This document shows positions 5,924 to 10,497 of a stretch of 10,497 bases of DNA, in pieces. The stretch lies in NCBI GenBank assembly GCA_035291645.1, contig DATDRQ010000299.1, positions 1-10,497 on the forward strand, read 5' to 3'. This DNA comes from DATDRQ01 sp035291645 (GTDB lineage: Bacteria > Chloroflexota > Anaerolineae > Anaerolineales > UBA4823). The notes under the pieces are model-generated. The model saw nothing but the letters and a program-made list of their open reading frames with translations. It searched no databases and was not told where the DNA came from. How positions within the stretch are numbered: position 1 is the stretch's first letter; the number at the start of each line of letters is the position of its first letter. Position numbers and translations under genes: made by a program.

Positions 5924-7678
5924 ATGAACATGCTGCACTCGGAACCGGATAGCCTGCTGGCCCTAGACATTGGCGAGGTGCACACCCGCGCCGTGCTGTT
6001 CGAAGTGGTCGAAGGGCGCTACCGCTTTCTCGCCGTCGGCACGGCACCTACCACTGCCGCGGCTCCTTACCATCACATCGGGGAGGGCATCCGCCTGGCG
6101 CTCGACGACTTGCAGGAGGTCACCGGGCGCCGGCTGGTCGGTAATGACCAGCGCTTGATCATGCCGGGCCAGGGGGACGGATCCGGGGTCGACCAGTTTG
6201 TGGCGACCATGTCGGCCGGCCCGCCGCTCAAGATCGCGGCGATCGGTCTGCTGGAGGATGTTTCCCTGGCGAGCGCCTGCCGTCTGGCGAACACCACCTA
6301 CGCCCAGGTTAGCGAAAGGCTCAGTCTGAACGACCATCGCCAGCCGGAGGAACGCCTGGACGCCCTGCTCAAGCTGCGCCCAGACGTGATCGTCCTGGCG
6401 GGCGGTACCGAAGGCGGGGCTTCGGACTCGGTCGTGCGCCTGGTAGACTCGGTGGCCCTGGCCTGCTCACTCCTGCCGCGTGAGGCACGTCCGGAAGTGC
6501 TGTTTGCCGGTAACCAGGCCCTGGCCGAGCAGGTTCGCACTGTGGTGAAGCGCCAGGCCAATCTCACCATCGTTCCCAACGTGCGCCCTGCCCTGGAACA
6601 GGAGCAGATCGACCCGGCCCACCCGGCTATGGCGGAGGCGTTTCGCGTGGTTCGCTCCCGCCAGATCCCCGGGGTGAAGGAGCTGGATGCCTGGACAGGT
6701 CGCCGGTTGCTTCCCAGCGCGACCGCCTTCGGGCGGGTAGTGCGCTTCCTGAGCCGGGTGTATGACCCGGCCAAGGGCGTGTTGGGCATCGACGTGGGCG
6801 CTTCGGCGACCAGCGTCGCAGCTGCGTTCGATGGCAGGCTGACCCTGGGGGTGTACCCCGGGCTGGGCCTGGGTACCGGTCTGCCAGAACTGCTCGAGAC
6901 CACTTCGCTCGAATCCATCACCCGCTGGCTGCCGCAAGAAGCCGGCTCCGATTACGTGCGCGATTATATATACAATAAGACTCTTCACCCTGCCAGCCTG
7001 CCGGTAACCGCGGAGGACCTGGCGATTGAACAGGCGCTGGCCCGCCAGGCGATCCGGAGCGCTCTATCCAAGGTATCCGCAGGCTTTCCGAAGGATGCTG
7101 CTTACCTGCGCTCAGGCCTGTTGCCCGGAATGGAGCCTGTCCTGGCCTCCGGCAGCGTCCTGGCTAATGCGCCGACCCTGGGGCAAAGCCTGTTGTTGCT
7201 GCTGGACGCCGTCCAGCCGGTCGGGGTAACCACCCTGGTGCTCGACCAGCACAGTTTGATGGCTCCGCTTGGCGCCGCCGCCCTGGTCAATCCGGCGCTC
7301 GTCGTCCAGGTGTTGGAATCGAGCACCTTCCTGAACCTGGCGACGATTATTTCGCCAGTCGCCGCCGCCCGGCCGGGTACCCCCATCCTGCGCCTGCGTC
7401 TGGCTTACGAATCTGGAGAGGAAATGAGCCTGGATATCAAGCAGGGCACGCTGGAAGCCCTGCCAGTCCCGCCGGGGCAACCGGCTCGCTTGCGTTTGCA
7501 GCCGCTGCACAGGGCAGATGTCGGCATGGGCGGACCGGGAAGGGGCGGCAGCGTGCGGGTGATCGGTGGCGCGCTGGGAGTGGTGATCGATGCCCGGGGT
7601 CGCCCGCTGCGCCTGCCAGAGGATGCCGGACGGCGGCGCGAGCTCTTCAAGAAATGGTTGTGGACCCTCGGGGGATGA
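5924..7678 (+). CDS. MutL-like (glutamate mutase L family) ASKHA-fold protein with C-terminal extension
   Basis: This 584-aa protein follows the glutamate mutase L pattern. The first actin-like phosphate motif is LALDIGEVHTRAVLFE (12-27). Then come IAAIGLLEDVSLASA (104-118), PDVIVLAGGTEGG (153-165), FAGN (194-197) and NVRP (219-222). The second phosphate motif is VLGIDVGASATSV (286-298). An adenosine-motif region, LASGSVLANAP (407-417), and a closing D-HSLMAPLGAAAL segment (441-453) follow. MutL proteins are about 460 aa and are thought to maintain B12-dependent glutamate mutase. This one adds about 125 residues (460-584), partly beta-rich, with GMGGPGRGGSVRVIGGALGV (534-553) and a basic end. 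The motifs are loosened: DVGAS where DVGG is usual, and ASGS where TGG is usual, so ATP binding needs proof. No mutase subunit gene is nearby. It starts 13 bases after the previous stop. M1 or M3 may initiate; a weak GTGGA (5916-5920) favours M3 at 5930. Confidence 0.85.
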   Translation: MNMLHSEPDSLLALDIGEVHTRAVLFEVVEGRYRFLAVGTAPTTAAAPYHHIGEGIRLALDDLQEVTGRRLVGNDQRLIMPGQGDGSGVDQFVATMSAGPPLKIAAIGLLEDVSLASACRLANTTYAQVSERLSLNDHRQPEERLDALLKLRPDVIVLAGGTEGGASDSVVRLVDSVALACSLLPREARPEVLFAGNQALAEQVRTVVKRQANLTIVPNVRPALEQEQIDPAHPAMAEAFRVVRSRQIPGVKELDAWTGRRLLPSATAFGRVVRFLSRVYDPAKGVLGIDVGASATSVAAAFDGRLTLGVYPGLGLGTGLPELLETTSLESITRWLPQEAGSDYVRDYIYNKTLHPASLPVTAEDLAIEQALARQAIRSALSKVSAGFPKDAAYLRSGLLPGMEPVLASGSVLANAPTLGQSLLLLLDAVQPVGVTTLVLDQHSLMAPLGAAALVNPALVVQVLESSTFLNLATIISPVAAARPGTPILRLRLAYESGEEMSLDIKQGTLEALPVPPGQPARLRLQPLHRADVGMGGPGRGGSVRVIGGALGVVIDARGRPLRLPEDAGRRRELFKKWLWTLGG

Positions 7679-7682
7679 GTTC

Positions 7683-7706
7683 AGGCGCGCTCTCCGGACC
7701 GCGCCT
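7683..7706 (+). other. GC-rich hairpin after the MutL-like gene
   Basis: AGGCGCG (7683-7689) pairs perfectly with CGCGCCT (7700-7706) around a 10-base loop, 5 bases after the stop codon. No T-run follows, so it is not a convincing intrinsic terminator. It may protect a 3' end, pause polymerase, or leave partial read-through into the next gene. Confidence 0.4.
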
Positions 7707-7763
7707 TAGGATTCGGGGACCGGGCTGCTGGTGAGGTATTTGGACCCGAACTTGCAACTCCCT

Positions 7764-7797
7764 GGAGGAAGCGAAACGCATCGACCGGACCCGGTCG
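7764..7797 (+). promoter_or_regulatory. Unused-looking Shine-Dalgarno and inverted repeat upstream of the 351-aa gene
   Basis: GGAGGAA (7764-7770) is a strong ribosome-binding sequence, but no ATG, GTG or TTG follows at a usable distance, and the real start is 41 bases further on. After it comes CGACCGG-ac-CCGGTCG (7782-7797), a perfect 7-base inverted repeat with a 2-base centre. It could be an operator or fold as a tight hairpin just before the start at 7812. Confidence 0.35.
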
Positions 7798-7800
7798 GGG

Positions 7801-7806
7801 TTTAAT
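7801..7806 (+). promoter_or_regulatory. Possible -10 element just before the ATG at 7812
   Basis: TTTAAT lies 5 bases before the ATG. The context (T-rich, then taccATG or ctaccATG) resembles the start of the 85-aa gene at 2107, so a leaderless start is possible here too. There is no matching -35 and the spacing is slightly short. Confidence 0.25.
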
Positions 7807-7811
7807 CTACC

Positions 7812-8867
7812 ATGCTGGCGCCTATTACGCACGTTCTCCCGCTAACCTCTATCCGCCGCCAACGCCTCCTGCCGGCGCCTGGCCGTATCCTGGTTCGAAA
7901 AGGCCAGCAGGTGCGCGCCGCGGAGGTGGTTGCCGAGGCCGATCTCGCCCCCGCGCACCTGCTGCTGGACGTCGCCCGCGCCCTGGGGGTCACACCTCAA
8001 AAAGTCGAGCAGGCCATGCAGCGTCAACCAGGCGATCGGGTGAGCGAAGGGGATCTGATCGCCGGGCCGGTAGGCTGGCCGAAGCGTGTGGTGCGCGCGA
8101 CCCATTCCGGTGAGATCATACTGGTCCGCAGAGGACAGGTGCTGATACGACTCGATAGCTCGCCTTTCCAGCTGCGGGCTGCCTTTCCTGGCACGGTCTC
8201 AGCCTTGATCGGCGATCGGGGGGTGGAGATAGCCAGCAGTGGCGCCCTGGTTCAGGGGGTATGGGGCAACGGTGGTCTGGATTATGGGCTTTTTCGCGTC
8301 CTGGCGCGCAAGTCTGAAGATGTAATGACCGCCGACCGGTTGGAGATCGACCTGCGTGGGTCAGTGGTCCTGGCTGGTTTCTGTTCCGAGCAGGCCGTCT
8401 TGCAGGCAGCCGCCGAACTGCCCCTGCGCGGACTGGTGCTTGCCAGCATGGCTGCTTCCCTGATCCCATTCGCGACCAGCCTGCCTTTCCCGGTCATCGT
8501 GCTCGAAGGGTTTGGCCTGCTGCCGATGAACTCGGCTGCATTCAAGTTATTGACTACCAACGACCGGCGGGAGATCGCCGTCATCGCCGAACCGCGCCAG
8601 TGGTACGGTCACACCCGTCCCGAGGTCTTCATCCCTTTGCCGGTCGCCGAAGCCCCGGCTGAGCCGCGCGAGGCTACCCTGTTTACGCCTGACCTGCGTG
8701 TGCGGGTCGTCCGGGCTCCCTTTAGTTCTCAGGTTGGCACGCTGATCGCCTTGCAGCCCGAGCAGGAGCTCTTCCCCAGCGGGATCCGCGCTCCGGCTGC
8801 ATCCGTGCGCCTGGAGAACGGCAGCCAAGTGGTTTTGCCACTGGCGAACCTCGAGGTTTTGGAGTAA
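7812..8867 (+). CDS. Protein with barrel-sandwich-like N-terminus and KOW-like C-terminus, unknown function
   Basis: This 351-aa protein has no signal peptide and no clear membrane helix. Residues 22-45 (APGRILVRKGQQVRAAEVVA) have the glycine and hydrophobic spacing of a biotinyl/lipoyl-type fold, without an obvious MKM or DKA modification site. A further beta-rich stretch (about 93-165) contains HSGEIILVRRGQVLIRL and AFPGTVSALIGDRGVEI. A central alpha/beta part (about 183-262) contains VVLAGF and FPVIVLEGFG. The C-terminus (about 295-351) runs RVVRAPFSSQVGTLIAL then VRLENGSQVVLPLANLEVLE, the pattern of a KOW-like small beta-barrel. A stop in frame at 7803-7805 excludes an earlier start. GGGG (7797-7800) is 11 bases upstream, so the ribosome site is weak. 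It follows the MutL-like gene by 133 bases on the same strand and may belong to the same functional unit. Confidence 0.82.
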   Translation: MLAPITHVLPLTSIRRQRLLPAPGRILVRKGQQVRAAEVVAEADLAPAHLLLDVARALGVTPQKVEQAMQRQPGDRVSEGDLIAGPVGWPKRVVRATHSGEIILVRRGQVLIRLDSSPFQLRAAFPGTVSALIGDRGVEIASSGALVQGVWGNGGLDYGLFRVLARKSEDVMTADRLEIDLRGSVVLAGFCSEQAVLQAAAELPLRGLVLASMAASLIPFATSLPFPVIVLEGFGLLPMNSAAFKLLTTNDRREIAVIAEPRQWYGHTRPEVFIPLPVAEAPAEPREATLFTPDLRVRVVRAPFSSQVGTLIALQPEQELFPSGIRAPAASVRLENGSQVVLPLANLEVLE

Positions 8868-8920
8868 AAATAGAGGTGTTAGCAGCCTCCCGGAGTGACT
8901 CAGGTACGAGGAGAAGTAAC

Positions 8921-8927
8921 AAGGAGG
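8921..8927 (+). promoter_or_regulatory. Strong ribosome-binding site of the LysM gene
   Basis: AAGGAGG lies 10 bases before the ATG at 8938. It is the strongest Shine-Dalgarno in the window and contrasts with the weak or absent sites at 2107 and 7812, suggesting high translation of the LysM protein. The rest of the 70-base gap (8868-8937) shows no convincing promoter. Confidence 0.7.
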
Positions 8928-8937
8928 AGAAAGCATT

Positions 8938-9636
8938 ATGACCCTTGAAGACATGGATGATGAACGCGACGAAATCATAGAAGAGACGCCTGCTCCGGAG
9001 GGTTCTGGCAACCGGACGTTCTTTATTGTAGCAGGGGTGCTGGGAGGCATACTTTTGCTGGCTCTGCTGTGCCTGGCCCTCTATACCCTGGTCTTCGCGC
9101 CCCAGCAGCGCAACCAGCAGGCAACCCAGGCTGCCGAGATCAACGCCCAGAACACCCAGGTAGCCATGGCAGTCACGCAAACCTCCCAGGCCGCCAGGTG
9201 GACGGCGACGGCCACCGCCACCACCACGCCTTCAGGGACCGTGATCTACGTGGTCCGGGCCGGGGACAGCCTCGAATCGATCGCCAGGCAATTCGGCGTC
9301 ACTGTAGAAGAATTGTTGGCGGTTAACCAAAAACCCAACATCACCATCCAGGTTGGCGAACAGATCCTGATCCCGAATCGAGGCCAGATCCGCGTCACGC
9401 CAACCCAGGTGCTGGCCGCCCCGACTATCAGTGCTTCTCCGACCGCGGACCGCACGGCGACCGTGGCCTTCCTGCTGACTGAGGCCGCCGCTGGCAGGCT
9501 GACCGTCACGCCGACCGCCTCTGGACTCCCAAACACGGGTTTTGCGGATGACTTCGGCGTTCCCGGCATGGTCGGTTTGGCGCTGGTCCTGATCGTGGTA
9601 ATTTACCTGGCCCGCAGACTGCGCACCGCCAGTTAA
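8938..9636 (+). CDS. Membrane-anchored LysM protein with LPNTG C-terminal sorting-like signal
   Basis: This 232-aa protein begins with a very acidic cytoplasmic segment (about 1-26, rich in D and E). A membrane helix follows (about 28-53, FIVAGVLGGILLLALLCLAL). Next is a Gln/Ala/Thr-rich stalk (about 55-100). One LysM domain (about 103-147) is marked by YVVRAGDSLESIARQFGVTV, LLAVN and GEQILIPN; LysM domains bind peptidoglycan or other N-acetylglucosamine polymers. A Thr/Pro/Ala-rich spacer (about 150-195) follows. The end has LPNTG (197-201), a hydrophobic helix (about 209-225) and RRLRTAS, the three parts of a sortase sorting signal. Having both an N-terminal anchor and an LPXTG-like tail is uncommon; without sortase cleavage both ends would stay in the membrane. 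No sortase gene is visible here. The stop lies 32 bases from the convergent mutase gene. Confidence 0.88.
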   Translation: MTLEDMDDERDEIIEETPAPEGSGNRTFFIVAGVLGGILLLALLCLALYTLVFAPQQRNQQATQAAEINAQNTQVAMAVTQTSQAARWTATATATTTPSGTVIYVVRAGDSLESIARQFGVTVEELLAVNQKPNITIQVGEQILIPNRGQIRVTPTQVLAAPTISASPTADRTATVAFLLTEAAAGRLTVTPTASGLPNTGFADDFGVPGMVGLALVLIVVIYLARRLRTAS

Positions 9637-9668
9637 ATCATACCCGCTTATTCCTCTCAGGAAACGCT
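9637..9668. other. Short convergent gap without a visible terminator
   Basis: The LysM gene and the mutase gene end facing each other with 32 bases between their stop codons. I see no hairpin with a T-run in either direction inside the gap. The nearest structure is CAGGCAG-t-CTGCCTG (9670-9684), which lies inside the mutase 3' end and has no T-run. Transcripts from the two sides may overlap. Confidence 0.5.
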
Positions 9669-10497
9669 TCAGGCAGTCTGCCTGGCGACCTGCTCGCCGA
9701 AACCGAGTAAGGCCTGGACCATTTCGGGGCTGCGCCCCTCGGCGTACACCCGCAGCACGGGTTCGGTGCCGGAAGGCCGGATCAGCAGCCAGGAATCGTC
9801 TGCCAGGATAAATTTCACCCCATCCAGGGAATCAACCTGCTCGACCCTCTCGCCGCCGATCTCCGGCGGCGTTTGTTCTATCAGCAGGCTGGTTATCAAG
9901 TCTTTAGGCACCGGGCGGTGCAGCCTCAGGTCGCTGCGCTGGTAGTGCGCCGGGCCGACCTCCTCCAGTAGAGCTTTGACCAAATCTTCCAGCGGGGTGT
10001 GTAGGGTTGCCACCATCTCGATCAGCAGCAGTCCCATCAGCAAGCCGTCTCCCTCCGGGATGTGGCCGCGAAATGAGATCCCGCCCGATTCTTCCCCGCC
10101 GATCAAGATCTCTTCCTTCAGCATGTAATCGGCGATGTAGTTGAACCCGACCGGGGTCTCGTAGACCGGGAGCCCGTAGCGCTTCGCCAGGCGGTCGATC
10201 ATGCGCGTGGTCGAGACGGTGCGCACCACCGGTCCCTGCCAGCCGCGCTCTTCGACCAGGAAACGCAGCGCCAGCGCCATGATCTTGTGCGGGTCGACGA
10301 AATTCCCGCGCCCGTCCATCGCTCCGATGCGATCGGCGTCCCCGTCGGTCGCCAGGCCGATGTCACCCATCCCCGTGCCGATCGCCCCCGCCAGGGCGCC
10401 CAGGTAGCGGGCGATCGGCTCCGGGTGCACCCCCCCAAAGCCGGGGTTCATCTCGCCGCGGATCTCGCGCACCTCACAACCCGTGCCCTTCAGGATG
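9669..10497 (-). CDS. Phosphoglucomutase/phosphomannomutase family enzyme, C-terminal part (cut by window edge)
   Basis: This cytoplasmic enzyme moves a phosphate between C1 and C6 of a hexose, feeding glycogen, nucleotide-sugar and cell-wall synthesis. The 275 residues present contain TDGDADR (10329-10349), the metal-binding loop; GGEESGG (10080-10100), the sugar-binding loop; and RPSGTEP (9759-9779), the C-terminal phosphate-binding loop. All three are intact. The N-terminal part with the phosphorylated serine (usually TASHNP) lies beyond the right edge. Family members are about 450-580 aa, so roughly 180 or more residues are missing from view. The frame continues upstream of the Met at 10472 (ILKGTGCEVREIRGE), so that Met is internal. 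Whether the substrate is glucose, mannose or glucosamine phosphate cannot be decided from this part; no glmM-specific sign was noticed. It is convergent with the LysM gene. Confidence 0.94.
   Translation of the reverse strand, partial: ILKGTGCEVREIRGEMNPGFGGVHPEPIARYLGALAGAIGTGMGDIGLATDGDADRIGAMDGRGNFVDPHKIMALALRFLVEERGWQGPVVRTVSTTRMIDRLAKRYGLPVYETPVGFNYIADYMLKEEILIGGEESGGISFRGHIPEGDGLLMGLLLIEMVATLHTPLEDLVKALLEEVGPAHYQRSDLRLHRPVPKDLITSLLIEQTPPEIGGERVEQVDSLDGVKFILADDSWLLIRPSGTEPVLRVYAEGRSPEMVQALLGFGEQVARQTA

Noticed and set aside
5092..5985. 297-aa open frame on the minus strand
   Set aside because: It is antisense to the second polytopic membrane gene; its Gln/Asp/Glu-rich composition is what the reverse of hydrophobic codons produces.
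5924..7678. Glutamate mutase activity or a DNA-repair MutL role
   Set aside because: The family is glutamate mutase L, unrelated to mismatch-repair MutL. No mutS/mutE (mutase S and E) subunits are present, so glutamate fermentation cannot be claimed.
7683..7706. Rho-independent terminator after the MutL-like gene
   Set aside because: The stem is good but no T-run follows; listed only as a hairpin.
9670..9684. CAGGCAG-t-CTGCCTG as a terminator between convergent genes
   Set aside because: It lies inside the 3' end of the mutase gene, has a 1-base centre and no T-run in either direction.
1..10497. Mobile element, CRISPR array, toxin-antitoxin or phage-defence system
   Set aside because: No transposase, integrase, spaced repeats, nuclease or small antitoxin-like pair was seen; the flanks are housekeeping metabolic genes.

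Overview
The window is GC-rich, gene-dense and bacterial. It most likely comes from Chloroflexota, class Anaerolineae. The grounds are a DUF6754-type membrane protein, zinc-ribbon proteins with W-L motifs in a Pro/Glu-rich linker, and a Thr/Ala-rich LysM protein ending in an LPNTGFADD-type tail. This assignment rests on remembered family distributions, not on a search. I see no rRNA, tRNA, CRISPR array, insertion sequence, integrase or phage gene, and nothing suggests recent transfer.

Layout. (1) 1-1781, minus strand: the N-terminal half of pyruvate:ferredoxin oxidoreductase (nifJ), running off the left edge. (2) 1782-2106: an AT-richer divergent control region. It holds two plus-strand terminator-like hairpins just upstream of nifJ, a tandem heptamer in a possible nifJ promoter, and two plus-strand promoter candidates. 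The second of these would give a leaderless mRNA. (3) 2107-7678, plus strand: six tightly packed genes, with three ATGA overlaps and gaps of 3 and 13 bases. They encode an 85-aa Trp-rich protein, a DUF6754-type protein, a six-helix membrane protein, a zinc-ribbon membrane protein starting at TTG, a second polytopic membrane protein, and a 584-aa relative of glutamate mutase L (MutL, ASKHA ATPase fold). (4) 7679-7811: a spacer with inverted repeats. (5) 7812-8867: a 351-aa protein with a biotinyl/lipoyl-like (barrel-sandwich) N-terminus and a KOW-like C-terminus. (6) 8938-9636: a LysM protein with an N-terminal membrane anchor and a C-terminal LPNTG sorting-like signal. (7) 9669-10497, minus strand: the C-terminal part of a phosphoglucomutase/phosphomannomutase-family enzyme, running off the right edge.

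How the genes may work together. nifJ and the phosphohexomutase are ordinary central-metabolism genes at the flanks. The coupled six-gene block is the unusual part. It looks like a membrane complex: four membrane proteins, one with a cytoplasmic zinc ribbon, a small soluble partner, and an ATPase-fold protein whose named relatives serve B12-dependent glutamate mutase. No mutase subunit is encoded here, so the MutL homologue has probably been put to another use. The 351-aa protein and the LysM/LPXTG-like protein follow on the same strand and may extend the unit towards the cell envelope. The function of the block is unknown to me; the complex is an inference from gene order and predicted topology.
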